Source of the DNA: a virus
Length of the DNA: 30,596 nt
Direction: 5' to 3' (one strand)
Virus record (IMG/VR): IMGVR_UViG_3300037847_000151
Span: 1 to 30,596 of that record
Shown here: positions 13,880-20,149 of the stretch, in pieces
How positions within the stretch are numbered: the first letter of the stretch is position 1
Layout of the letters: each line of letters opens with the position of its first letter
Position numbers and translations under genes: made by a program
Notes under the pieces: generated by a model
What the model saw: the letters and a program-made list of their open reading frames with translations, nothing else
Told to the model about the DNA's origin: nothing
Database searches by the model: none

Positions 13880-14074
13880 ATGGCAGTAAACATTGATTTA
13901 CATAGAGTCACTAATGTGATTGTTGAAGAAAATAAAATGGATAGAGATGATGGTACAACATGGTTTGTTACTAAAAATATTATTGTAAAAGATAATAGTG
14001 ATGAAGCAGTTCTTAAATTAACTTTGTTTGCAGAGGACTTTGATCAATTAAAATTTAATACTGAGGAGGTATAG
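13880..14074 (+). CDS. Small early protein, 64 aa, unknown
   Basis: The ATG at 13880 follows CCTGAGGAGGTTTAAC, one of the best ribosome sites in the window. A longer reading frame upstream passes through the promoter and was discarded. The 64-aa product (starts MAVNIDLHRVTNVIVEENK) has alternating hydrophobic residues suggesting a small beta-sheet, then an acidic C-terminus. No motif is known. It shares its last base with the GTG of the 31-aa gene, and both are driven by the TTGCAA promoter. Confidence 0.75.
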   Translation: MAVNIDLHRVTNVIVEENKMDRDDGTTWFVTKNIIVKDNSDEAVLKLTLFAEDFDQLKFNTEEV

Positions 14075-14169
14075 TGGAAAAGATTATCCATGATGTAGAG
14101 TTAGTAAAACAACTCTTAAAAGATATAGAATATTCAAGTAATGATGAACTTAATTTTGAGGAGGATTAA
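14074..14169 (+). CDS. 31-aa peptide with GTG start
   Basis: A GTG at 14074-14076 overlaps the previous stop (TAGTG), and GAGGAGGTATA lies just before. The 31-residue acidic helix (starts MEKIIHDVELVKQLLKDIEY) ends in a TAA that overlaps the next ATG (TAATG), and its own last codons supply the next gene's GAGGAGG ribosome site. These couplings support it as a real gene despite its size. Function unknown. Confidence 0.6.
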   Translation: MEKIIHDVELVKQLLKDIEYSSNDELNFEED

Positions 14170-14354
14170 TGAGTTTTAGAACACAAGACTTAGCATTCAA
14201 TCATTATCGTAATAAAGGTTTTAAATATGATAACTCCATGAGTATCCGAGAGGATAAATGGTACATATTTAGAAAAGGCAATCGCTATGTAGTTATTACT
14301 CCAAAGTATGATTCAATACTTGGAACTAACTGGATAGCGAGAGCTTGGTCTTAA
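14169..14354 (+). CDS. Small early protein, 61 aa, unknown
   Basis: A 61-aa basic protein rich in aromatic residues (three Trp, several Tyr and Phe) with the segment DKWYIFRKGNRYVVITPKYD, which looks like a compact beta-sheet. It is coupled to the 31-aa gene by TAATG after a GAGGAGG site. No family is recognised. The third copy of the promoter begins 20 bases after its stop, so it ends this small unit. Confidence 0.7.
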   Translation: MSFRTQDLAFNHYRNKGFKYDNSMSIREDKWYIFRKGNRYVVITPKYDSILGTNWIARAWS

Positions 14355-14373
14355 CATAGAAAATACTATATGC

Positions 14374-14402
14374 TTGCAATCATTTGCCGGCTGTGGTACA
14401 AT
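14374..14402 (+). promoter_or_regulatory. Promoter module, copy 3
   Basis: TTGCAA (14374-14379), a 17-base spacer ending CTGTGG, TACAAT (14397-14402), then TTATGGGC as in copy 2. The run from the upstream TATGCTTGCAATC to TTATGGGC is largely shared with copy 2, showing duplication of the whole module. Confidence 0.85.
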
Positions 14403-14413
14403 TTATGGGCATT

Positions 14414-14431
14414 GGGCATCTTGCCCTTTTT
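14414..14431 (+). terminator. Attenuator-like terminator after promoter copy 3
   Basis: GGGC (14414-14417), loop ATCTT, GCCC (14423-14426) and five T come about 5 bases after the expected start site. The stem is only 4 bp but GC-only. It would give a very short RNA unless read through, so may be an attenuator of the 133-aa gene. Confidence 0.5.
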
Positions 14432-14464
14432 AATAATAATAATACCTGAGGAGGTAATCAAGAT

Positions 14465-14866
14465 ATGAGTAAAACTACTTATACTATCAAAGGGAGTGCG
14501 ACTTCCACACCAATCGCAATGGCACCATTATCAATCCAAAAGATTTGGAATAGAGGAACTCAGTTAGGCGTAAATATCCTAAGAGTCAGAGCTGTTCAAG
14601 ATCGTAATGAAATATCTACTGGTGCTACATTTAATGGCTATCATAAAGATAAAGTTTCTATCTATAGTCAGAAAAGCAATCCTGCTAGAGAGCTTTGGTT
14701 CAGGAGGTTTGTTAAGTTGAATGAAGCTAACAAGAGTATGCAAGTTCTTGAAGTTGCAGATAACCTTGACGTTCAAGATACTTTGAATGTTATGGACTCT
14801 TACAATACATTTGCGAATGGTAATGTATTTACTAGATTCTTCAGAAAAGTCTTTAGCTTAGTCTAA
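14465..14866 (+). CDS. Unknown early protein, 133 aa
   Basis: A 133-aa basic protein after CCTGAGGAGGTAATCAAGAT-ATG. The N-terminal third is Ser/Thr-rich, followed by beta-type segments (GVNILRVRAVQDRNE, KDKVSIYSQKS), an ARELWFRRF segment, and a C-terminal basic/aromatic patch (FTRFFRKVF). No signal peptide or known motif. It has its own promoter and attenuator, and a structured non-coding stretch follows it, so its dose is probably controlled separately from its neighbours. I do not recognise a family. Confidence 0.7.
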   Translation: MSKTTYTIKGSATSTPIAMAPLSIQKIWNRGTQLGVNILRVRAVQDRNEISTGATFNGYHKDKVSIYSQKSNPARELWFRRFVKLNEANKSMQVLEVADNLDVQDTLNVMDSYNTFANGNVFTRFFRKVFSLV

Positions 14867-14869
14867 AGC

Positions 14870-15079
14870 ATTAAAGTCAGCCATTGAGTGCGAGAAGGTT
14901 ATCTCAAGAAGTGACTATAAACTACTAGACCTTCAAGTGTAGCTAGGTGAGGAGTGAGCTTTTGTAAAATCCTGTACGAGTGAGTGCTTGGTCAAACAAG
15001 CAAGAGGACTTAAGAGAGGTTAAAGTTGAAAGTAAATAAGAACTAAACCACCATGCACTACCTAGCTACACACTTTTTT
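14870..15079 (+). ncRNA. Structured RNA candidate with terminator
   Basis: A 210-base gap without a gene. GTGTAGCTAGGT (14937-14948) pairs perfectly over 12 bp with ACCTAGCTACAC (15060-15071), followed by CAC and six T, closing a multibranch domain like a terminator. Inside is a 6-bp hairpin TGCTTG-GTCAAA-CAAGCA (14985-15002). Before it, GAAGGT (14894) can pair with ACCTTC (14929), and TTGAG with CTCAA as an alternative. No promoter of its own is seen, so it may be processed from the 133-aa gene's mRNA. Confidence 0.6.
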
Positions 15080-15095
15080 AATAACGGAGATAGAT

Positions 15096-15821
15096 ATGCC
15101 AAGTTATAAATTACTATCACAGGGTAGTATGAAGATTGACAAGAGCAACAAGATACAAGATAAATACTTCAGTAGAATATTATATCTTGCACCACACAAT
15201 TTAGCTGATGGCAAACGTACTGTATGTCCATATGCTACAGTTGCCAAATGCCATGAACCATGTTTAAATACAGCAGGTATGGGTAAGTTTTCTAATGTAC
15301 AACAAGCTAGGATACGTAAGACTCTACTGTTTCTAGATGAGTATGATACGTTCATGCAGTATCTGATTGAGGACATCAACAAGTTTATTGGAGAGTGTTA
15401 CAAGCTTGATAAGATACCATGTGTCAGGCTCAATGGTACTTCAGATATACAATGGGAACATCAGTTGGTTGATGGTAGGAATGTATTTGATATATTCCCT
15501 GATGTATTGTTTTATGATTACACCAAGATACCTACACGAAAAGTTTCACATATCAAAAACTATCACTTGACTTGGAGTTACTCACAAGCTAACGACAAGT
15601 ATGCTGAGTTATTTGATGATGTACAATGCAACAAAGCTGTTGTATTTAGAAAAGAATTACCTGATACCTTCAGAGGTGTCAAAGTAATAGATGGTGACAA
15701 ACACGATATGAGATTCCTTGACGAGTCTAATGTAGTAGTCGGACTGACTGCCAAAGGACCTGCTAAGAAAGATTATTCAGGGTTTGTTGTTGATAATTTA
15801 ATAGAAGCGAGGGCAATATAA
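15096..15821 (+). CDS. GP88-like phage protein with Cys cluster
   Basis: A 241-aa protein resembling the phage 'gene product 88' family. Conserved features: an N-terminal ILYLAPHNLADGKRTVCPYA, cysteines C44, C52 and C56 (CPYATVAKCHEPCL), a VQQARIRKT helix with a following acidic helix, RLNGTSDIQWE near 138-148, FYDYTK, and a late VVVGLTAKG. The alternating strand/helix order, with polar motifs after strands, would fit a TIM-barrel, and the Cys cluster could bind metal or Fe-S, but it is not the radical SAM CxxxCxxC spacing. No biochemical role is known to me. It follows the structured RNA and starts a long run of coupled small genes. Confidence 0.65.
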   Translation: MPSYKLLSQGSMKIDKSNKIQDKYFSRILYLAPHNLADGKRTVCPYATVAKCHEPCLNTAGMGKFSNVQQARIRKTLLFLDEYDTFMQYLIEDINKFIGECYKLDKIPCVRLNGTSDIQWEHQLVDGRNVFDIFPDVLFYDYTKIPTRKVSHIKNYHLTWSYSQANDKYAELFDDVQCNKAVVFRKELPDTFRGVKVIDGDKHDMRFLDESNVVVGLTAKGPAKKDYSGFVVDNLIEARAI

Positions 15822-16048
15822 TGGTAGATATAACAGCAAGACAACATAACTTTATTACAAATACTCATAGGTATTTAGAGGAAGTTATTGATGATTCAGA
15901 GACGATAGAAGAACTTAGATCAGATATTTTTCATATGAAAGAAAGAGTAAATATGGATTATAATTATACAATGGACTTTATTGATGAATTAAAAAACGAA
16001 ATTAGTGACCTAAAACAAATGGTGGAGGACTTGCAAAATGAGCAATGA
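15821..16048 (+). CDS. Coiled-coil protein, 75 aa
   Basis: A 75-aa acidic protein. Residues about 20-75 are almost wholly helical with heptad-like spacing (ETIEELRSDIFHMKERVN and DFIDELKNEISDLKQMVEDL), predicting a coiled-coil dimer. Its ATG overlaps the stop of the GP88-like gene (TAATG), and it overlaps the next gene by 11 bases. It may be an oligomerising partner of a neighbour; no family known. Confidence 0.65.
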   Translation: MVDITARQHNFITNTHRYLEEVIDDSETIEELRSDIFHMKERVNMDYNYTMDFIDELKNEISDLKQMVEDLQNEQ

Positions 16049-16298
16049 AGCAACCGAAAGATTACAAGAGTTTATAAGTGAAACAGTTGGTGAGACATGG
16101 CAACTACCAACTAGACCTGACTTAGAAGCTGACTGTGTTGATTATGTATGGGAACATTGGGATAAGGAGTTACCTTATCATGATGAAGTCTATGTAAGAT
16201 TTTTAGTCATACAGTTCCTATCTAATCATTGCAGAGATGCAGTATCATCACAAGATTTAGACTATATGGCACAACAACAACGAGGTAATGAAATATGA
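16038..16298 (+). CDS. Unknown protein, 86 aa
   Basis: An acidic 86-aa protein, predominantly helical, with three Trp and two Cys. It includes the segment LEADCVDYVWEHWDKELPYH and a hydrophobic stretch VRFLVIQFLSNHCRDAV, too short and polar-flanked to be a clear membrane helix. It overlaps the coiled-coil gene's end by 11 bases and couples to the next gene by ATGA. No function can be given. Confidence 0.65.
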   Translation: MSNEATERLQEFISETVGETWQLPTRPDLEADCVDYVWEHWDKELPYHDEVYVRFLVIQFLSNHCRDAVSSQDLDYMAQQQRGNEI

Positions 16299-16651
16299 AA
16301 GCAATATTAATTGATGTACATAAACAAGAAGTTAAAGAGGTTGACTTTGATGGGAATCACAAATCTATTTATAGTCTTATAGACTGTAATACATTTGATG
16401 TGGTTGGTATTGATGATAAAAATACTTTATTCATTGATGATGAAGGGTTGTTGAAAGACGATCAGTTGTACTTTGAATATGCCGGTGATGAGAATAGTGT
16501 AAGACTGGGAGGTAGTGCATTAGTACTTGGTTATGATGAAGAAGGAGACTCAGTAGCAACTACACTTGATGTTGACTATGTTAAGGGTAAAGTAGCTTTC
16601 TTACCTAAAGGTTTTTACATTGAACCACGTATGGATTTTATAGCGTGGTAG
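16295..16651 (+). CDS. DUF3846-like protein, 118 aa
   Basis: A 118-aa acidic beta-rich protein. It opens MKAILIDVHKQEVKEVDFDG, with a middle NTLFIDDEGLLKDDQLYFEY and GGSALVLGYDEEGDSV. The 'Y-x-L-I-x-C ... DEEGLLK ... G-x-A-L-V-L-G-x-DEEG' order resembles the phage/plasmid DUF3846 family, of unknown function. ATGA couples it to the gene before. The assignment is by remembered pattern, so moderate. No catalytic residues are evident. Confidence 0.5.
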   Translation: MKAILIDVHKQEVKEVDFDGNHKSIYSLIDCNTFDVVGIDDKNTLFIDDEGLLKDDQLYFEYAGDENSVRLGGSALVLGYDEEGDSVATTLDVDYVKGKVAFLPKGFYIEPRMDFIAW

Positions 16652-16884
16652 ATATTGAAGTCTATGAGTATGATTACAATGGTACTATGGTTCAATGGTA
16701 TTGGAGTGATCAAGTAAAGAAAAACTGGAAGACTTGGAAACCTAAGGTTGAGGATGTACTATTAGTAAACTTGACAGACGAAAAGCAAAATGGTATAATT
16801 GCCTTAGAAATTTTTGAGGGCATAATGAATAAAGAACACCCTAAGAAAGTTAAACCAAAAGGAATATATAAAGTAAGGAGATAG
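16645..16884 (+). CDS. Unknown protein, 79 aa, GTG start
   Basis: GTG at 16645 overlaps the preceding stop; an in-frame ATG at 16687 is an alternative. The product is aromatic-rich at the N-terminal part (MVQWYWSDQVKKNWKTWKPK) and basic at the C-terminus (KKVKPKGIYKVRR). The motif 'YDYNG' is seen near the start. No family is recognised. It is part of the coupled run, followed by a GGAG site for the next gene. Confidence 0.55.
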   Translation: MVDIEVYEYDYNGTMVQWYWSDQVKKNWKTWKPKVEDVLLVNLTDEKQNGIIALEIFEGIMNKEHPKKVKPKGIYKVRR

Positions 16885-17163
16885 ATGGAAAGTTATTTAG
16901 TAGAAGTTATAGATGAAGATCATGAATCTAGTGTTGTTATGAACTTTGCAGATAGCATACAAGAACTAATAGATAATATAGTTTGTATGGAACAATTTGT
17001 TTTTATTACAAAGATTAAAAGAGTATCTGATAACAAAGAAATTAAACTAACAAAAGATGTTATAGACTTAGAAGACTTAAGAATGTATAGAGTTCTAATT
17101 GATGATGAAGTATCACTAAGACAAACATTAACAAACAAAGAAGATAATAGTATTATACAATGA
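16885..17163 (+). CDS. Unknown protein, 92 aa
   Basis: A 92-aa acidic protein that begins directly after the previous stop with AAGGAG upstream. The N-terminal strand-helix-strand pattern (ESYLVEVIDEDHESSVVMNF, then SIQELIDNI) followed by charged strands suggests a small alpha/beta fold. The C-terminus is polar. Its TGA overlaps the ATG of the 49-aa gene. No motif is known. Confidence 0.6.
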   Translation: MESYLVEVIDEDHESSVVMNFADSIQELIDNIVCMEQFVFITKIKRVSDNKEIKLTKDVIDLEDLRMYRVLIDDEVSLRQTLTNKEDNSIIQ

Positions 17164-17309
17164 GAACAGCTAAGAAACAAATAGAACATACTTCTAAGAC
17201 TGGTTCTAGAGGTAAAAAGACTTCGATTGGTAGAGGGAATGTAGGTTACTCTACTATGCCGAAACGTAAACGACAAACCTACAAAGCTTATAGAGGGCAA
17301 GGAAAATGA
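17160..17309 (+). CDS. Conserved 49-aa basic phage protein
   Basis: A 49-aa Lys/Arg-rich protein with the pattern KKTSIGRGNVGYSTMPKRKR and the end YKAYRGQGK. The 'TSIGRG...KRR-x-x-K-x-YRGQG' pattern is widespread in phages as a small conserved protein of unknown role. ATGA couples it to both neighbours. It is too short for many gene finders but the family resemblance and spacing make it secure. Nucleic-acid binding is a guess from charge. Confidence 0.75.
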   Translation: MRTAKKQIEHTSKTGSRGKKTSIGRGNVGYSTMPKRKRQTYKAYRGQGK

Positions 17310-17539
17310 AAGTAAAACATTTAAAAAATAAAACAACTATTGAGCTAACTCCAGAAGAGTTAGATAAATATAGAAAGCTAACAAATGATTTAGACTCCAT
17401 GTTGAGTAGCTTATTTGAATGTCAAGATATATGGTTAAGTGATGTTCGTAATTTAGATACTTTGAAGTGGAGACTAACAGACTTGTTAGGACTTAAATGG
17501 AACAGTGAAACTTATAGTTATATTAAAAATGCAAAGTGA
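17306..17539 (+). CDS. Unknown helical protein, 77 aa
   Basis: A 77-aa protein with the segment TIELTPEELDKYRKLTNDLD followed by helical stretches and 'LKWRLTDLLGLKWNSETYSY'. It has one Cys. ATGA and GTGA overlaps couple it on both sides. The composition suggests a small helical bundle. No family recognised. Confidence 0.6.
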   Translation: MKVKHLKNKTTIELTPEELDKYRKLTNDLDSMLSSLFECQDIWLSDVRNLDTLKWRLTDLLGLKWNSETYSYIKNAK

Positions 17540-17739
17540 TTGATATATCAAATGCTACACTAGATGTTATACAAGCTATCAAAACTAATAAAAAAATACA
17601 GTTCATCCATAGTGGCAATGTTGTTTGTACTGTCAAGCCCGTTGCTTTTCATGGAGACTTTGATGGTATTGTAACAGACAACGAACAAATTGATTTTAGT
17701 TATATAGATAAATGGGTAGGAATTGTGGAGGAACTATGA
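17536..17739 (+). CDS. Unknown protein, 67 aa, GTG start
   Basis: GTG at 17536 overlaps the upstream TGA (GTGA). The 67-aa product is beta-rich (KKIQFIHSGNVVCTVKPVAF, then an Asp-rich segment) with a single Cys. Its stop overlaps the ATG of the 164-aa gene (ATGA). The C-terminal codons also carry that gene's GTGGAGG ribosome site. Function unknown. Confidence 0.55.
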   Translation: MIDISNATLDVIQAIKTNKKIQFIHSGNVVCTVKPVAFHGDFDGIVTDNEQIDFSYIDKWVGIVEEL

Positions 17740-18230
17740 ACATATTTTATTTCTATGATTGTCCAATCAAATCAGCACAAGCACAGCCTGATAAGATGCT
17801 AGTGAAGATGCCTTTGGAAACAGCACAGATGTTATGCACAGCTCACAGAGAGCTTGATGGTGATGACTATGCAGACGAAGCAGGTTTATACAAACGAGCA
17901 TACTGGAATCATCCCTGTACAATATGGGCTAGAGAAAGCAGCGTGAATTATGTTTGGTTATACAAACACTTTCTAGCTCTTGGTAAAGAGTATGCTTACA
18001 GGTATGGAAGAGAACATGCAAGTATAACTAAACTTGGTGATGCTCTTTCAAAAATACCTGATAACATAAATATAAATCTTGCTACACCAGTAGCACAAGC
18101 TATGCCTGATGAATACAAGAACGAGGACCCAATCAAAGCATACAGAGATTATTGTATAAACGAAAAGCACTATGCTAAGTGGGAGAAAGGTAGAGCTAAA
18201 CCTAAGTGGTGGACACATGACAGAATATGA
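17736..18230 (+). CDS. Conserved phage protein, 164 aa
   Basis: The start at 17736 (MNIFYFYDC) follows GGAGGAACT and overlaps the previous stop; a longer frame from 17712 is unlikely. Conserved elements: PDKMLVKMPLETAQMLCTAH, WNHPCTIWARES, NYVWLYKHFLALGKEYAYRY and AQAMPDEYKNEDPIKAYRDY, with an INEKHYAKW end. This block order recurs in marine phages, sometimes labelled as pyrimidine-dimer glycosylase-like, a label I cannot verify here. The invariant His, Cys, Trp, Arg and Asp residues suggest an enzyme. Its last 14 bases overlap the next gene. Confidence 0.65.
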   Translation: MNIFYFYDCPIKSAQAQPDKMLVKMPLETAQMLCTAHRELDGDDYADEAGLYKRAYWNHPCTIWARESSVNYVWLYKHFLALGKEYAYRYGREHASITKLGDALSKIPDNININLATPVAQAMPDEYKNEDPIKAYRDYCINEKHYAKWEKGRAKPKWWTHDRI

Positions 18231-18390
18231 TGCACATAAAATGTTTGCAGAACAACAAGAACGTGACAGGATAACATCACTTCATGCTGATAAAGGAGTA
18301 ATTGAATTGAGATATGCTGATGGCACGACAGAAATTTACAAGAAACGTAAATGGTTAAATGGTTTTAAATTAATAAGGAGAAGACAATGA
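18217..18390 (+). CDS. Unknown basic protein, 57 aa
   Basis: Start chosen at ATG 18217 (MTEYDAHKMFAEQQERDRIT), 14 bases inside the previous gene; a longer frame begins deeper in that gene without a ribosome site. The product has a helical N-terminus and a strand pair around ADKGVIELRYADGTTEIYKK, with a basic end. No family recognised. ATGA couples it to the membrane protein gene. Confidence 0.55.
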   Translation: MTEYDAHKMFAEQQERDRITSLHADKGVIELRYADGTTEIYKKRKWLNGFKLIRRRQ

Positions 18391-19022
18391 AAATTGTAAC
18401 AACACTAATAGCACTATTAACACTAGTGGTTGGAACAAATATCTTTCTTAGAGTACAAGATCAAGACAGGATAGATACTGCTTTGCTTTTGTTAGATGAA
18501 AGAATTAGTTCAAACACAACAACAATTACTAATGTGGAAGAATACATTGTAGATACCACATTAACTTTTGAAAACATGCAGTACATTATGATGGACAACA
18601 TTAAAGATGTAGCTACTTCACTAGAAAAGCACAAGCATGAGCCTGTGTATGTAGAAGTTCCTGTTGTTCCTGAGGTTCCATCAGTTAAAATTAAAACTGA
18701 ACCTAAACCTGTTGAAACAGAAACACTAGAACGAATCTATGACCCTGAAACACAGTTACATGTTCCTAATCTACCTGTTCCGGTAGTTGTATGTCCTAAA
18801 GCAAACAACAACCTTGGTAAGTTTATTGAAGATGTAACCTTACGAAGAGACTACAAGTTTTTTGTAACATATGATATACTAGATAATAAACTAAACAACG
18901 TAAGGTTTGATAAGAAAATACCTAGTAAATTAAAGTCAGCTATGATACAATACATAAACTCTTTTAGATTCAATGGGGATGTGAAAAATTGTAAGATATC
19001 AATTAAAGTATTGGAGAACTAA
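18387..19022 (+). CDS. Membrane-anchored TonB/TolA-like protein
   Basis: A 211-aa protein with an uncleaved N-terminal membrane anchor (about 3-20, LIALLTLVVGTNIFL). A helical stretch follows (25-83), then a Pro/Glu/Val/Lys-rich linker (85-111: PVYVEVPVVPEVP, then KTEPKPVE). A C-terminal domain (about 150-210) has the layout strand YKFFVTYDIL, turn, NNVRF, helix KLKSAMIQYINSFRF, strand KISIKVL. That layout resembles the C-terminal domain of TonB/TolA energy transducers, including a helix ending in an aromatic-rich 'F-R-F'. C136 and C202 could form a disulfide. It would lie in the inner membrane facing the periplasm. Function (surface exclusion, uptake, lysis spanin) is open. Confidence 0.45.
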   Translation: MKIVTTLIALLTLVVGTNIFLRVQDQDRIDTALLLLDERISSNTTTITNVEEYIVDTTLTFENMQYIMMDNIKDVATSLEKHKHEPVYVEVPVVPEVPSVKIKTEPKPVETETLERIYDPETQLHVPNLPVPVVVCPKANNNLGKFIEDVTLRRDYKFFVTYDILDNKLNNVRFDKKIPSKLKSAMIQYINSFRFNGDVKNCKISIKVLEN

Positions 19023-19229
19023 ATGCAAGAATTTTATAGACTAACAAACTCTGAGTACAAAGAATGGAATAACTTTTGTACTGAGAACTACAAAGAAATA
19101 TATCAGAATAAAGATGGACATGTAGTACACTATATGCCTGAGTCTGATAGCTTTCATTTGTACATAGATTCAAATGAACAATCAGGTATGCAAAACTTTT
19201 TAGAAAAAATGCTTGCATATGATTTGTAG
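19023..19229 (+). CDS. Unknown protein, 68 aa
   Basis: A 68-aa acidic protein after TTGGAGAACTAA-ATG. It is rich in Tyr and Glu with segments YRLTNSEYKEWNNFCTENYK and VVHYMPESDSFHLYID, suggesting an alpha/beta fold. No family recognised. Its last codons contain the -35 box of the next promoter (19213-19218), so the gene and promoter overlap. Confidence 0.6.
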   Translation: MQEFYRLTNSEYKEWNNFCTENYKEIYQNKDGHVVHYMPESDSFHLYIDSNEQSGMQNFLEKMLAYDL

Positions 19230-19241
19230 TTGTGGTATAAT
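19213..19241 (+). promoter_or_regulatory. Promoter module, copy 4
   Basis: TTGCAT (19213-19218), a 17-base spacer ending TTGTGG and a perfect TATAAT (19236-19241), overlapping the end of the 68-aa gene. It drives the structured leader and the replication genes. Confidence 0.87.
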
Positions 19242-19247
19242 GCACTC

Positions 19248-19408
19248 ACTCAAGACAATGACCTTAATGTTAAAGGCTTTCCTTGAGTCACCGAGTAGCA
19301 TTAGCCCTCTATCTCCATCCTCCTCAAGGAGCTACTTGGTTCAGTTATCTGAGGTGATGGGGCAACTGGCTCATAGCCCCAACTCGAAAGAGTTAGCTAT
19401 GGTTTTTT
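19248..19408 (+). ncRNA. Structured leader or sRNA before the SSB gene
   Basis: About 160 bases from the promoter's start site fold well. ACTCAAG (19248) pairs with CTTGAGT (19282), and CCGAGTAGC (19291) with GCTACTTGG (19331). GGGGC (19359) pairs with GCCCC (19376), and a terminator stem is formed by CATAGC (19372), AACTC-GAAA-GAGTT and GCTATG (19396), ending in six T. The GGGGC/GCCCC stem and the terminator share 19376-19377, so only one can form. This suggests attenuation or a riboswitch-like switch, or a short stable RNA with readthrough. Confidence 0.65.
19372..19408 (+). terminator. Intrinsic terminator with GNRA tetraloop
   Basis: CATAGC/GCTATG plus AACTC/GAGTT close a GAAA tetraloop, with an internal CCC bulge, followed by G and six T. 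It lies 34 bases before the SSB start codon. Confidence 0.75.
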
Positions 19409-19441
19409 AAATACTGTTTAAATAATTAAAGGAGAAAAGAT

Positions 19442-19855
19442 ATGGCAGTAGTTAATGGAACTGCGTATTGGGCAAGTATTAAAACACCTAATACCAAATT
19501 CGAACCAGTATATACAATCAACCTTGTGGTTGACGAAGATACTGCAAATGATTTTGCGTCAAGAGGACACAAGATCAAACAGATGGATGAAGGTCCATCT
19601 ATTATTATCAAAAGAAAAGTTAATGGACCTAATGGAATGGTTCGTACAGCACCTAGACTTTTAGATGCTGAGAAGAACGAAGTTAATTATTCAGTTGGTA
19701 ATGGTTCTAAAGTGAGAGTACAATTCAATGAGTACCAAGGAGAGAATAAGTATGGACCATACACAGGTCTAGACTTACAAGCTGTCCAAGTACTTGACCT
19801 TGTTGAGTACCGAGCTGAAGATGGTGCAGAATTGTTAGACGGGGAGGAATTCTAA
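19442..19855 (+). CDS. Single-stranded DNA-binding protein
   Basis: A 137-aa protein resembling phage ssDNA-binding proteins of the T7 gp2.5-like/DUF2815-type group. It shows an OB-fold-like run of strands (VVNGTAYWASIKTPNTKFEP, then YTINLVVDEDTA), basic and aromatic positions (IIIKRKVNGPNG, NKYGPYTGLDLQAVQV), and an acidic C-terminal tail ending DGEEF. An acidic tail with a terminal Phe is the hallmark by which phage SSBs touch polymerase and primase-helicase. It heads the replication cluster under promoter copy 4 and the structured leader, with AAAGGAG as ribosome site. It coats lagging-strand template during replication. Confidence 0.8.
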   Translation: MAVVNGTAYWASIKTPNTKFEPVYTINLVVDEDTANDFASRGHKIKQMDEGPSIIIKRKVNGPNGMVRTAPRLLDAEKNEVNYSVGNGSKVRVQFNEYQGENKYGPYTGLDLQAVQVLDLVEYRAEDGAELLDGEEF

Positions 19856-20133
19856 TGGTAGATACTCCACAATTACAAGGTGCACCAATCACAATTAATC
19901 AAGATGATGGTTCAGCCAAAGTCTATGATTCAGGATTGTTATCACCTGAAGCACAACAGGCTGTAGATATGATTGCCTTTATCGGAAGATTAAGACAAGT
20001 CTTAGATACATCTGGACAGGTATTCAGTAATGTAGTCACTAACAACTTAACAGACGAAGCTATGATCGAAGATTCAGCTTCCGAAGCAGAAGTTGTTGAA
20101 GAGGACAGTGCTGATGAAGAAGACACTAAGTAG
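19855..20133 (+). CDS. Unknown acidic protein, 92 aa
   Basis: It lies between SSB and primase-helicase and overlaps the SSB stop (TAATG). The 92-aa protein has a helical middle (SPEAQQAVDMIAFIGRLRQV) and an extremely acidic C-terminus (residues 70-92: Glu/Asp/Ser/Ala). The operon position implies a role in replication; the acidic tail could mimic DNA or bind a replication protein. It ends in a double stop (TAG TAG) just before an attenuator. No family recognised. Confidence 0.6.
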   Translation: MVDTPQLQGAPITINQDDGSAKVYDSGLLSPEAQQAVDMIAFIGRLRQVLDTSGQVFSNVVTNNLTDEAMIEDSASEAEVVEEDSADEEDTK

Positions 20134-20149
20134 TAGTGTCATTGGCTCG

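Noticed and set aside
15104-15382. Antisense reading frames opposite the GP88-like gene and elsewhere (for example 20773-21140, 16920-17336)
   Set aside because: They lie wholly within well-supported genes, have no ribosome sites and show composition typical of complementary-strand shadows.
17712-17735. An upstream start for the 164-aa protein
   Set aside because: The extra residues overlap the previous gene and lack a ribosome site; ATG 17736 has GTGGAGG and couples to the preceding stop.
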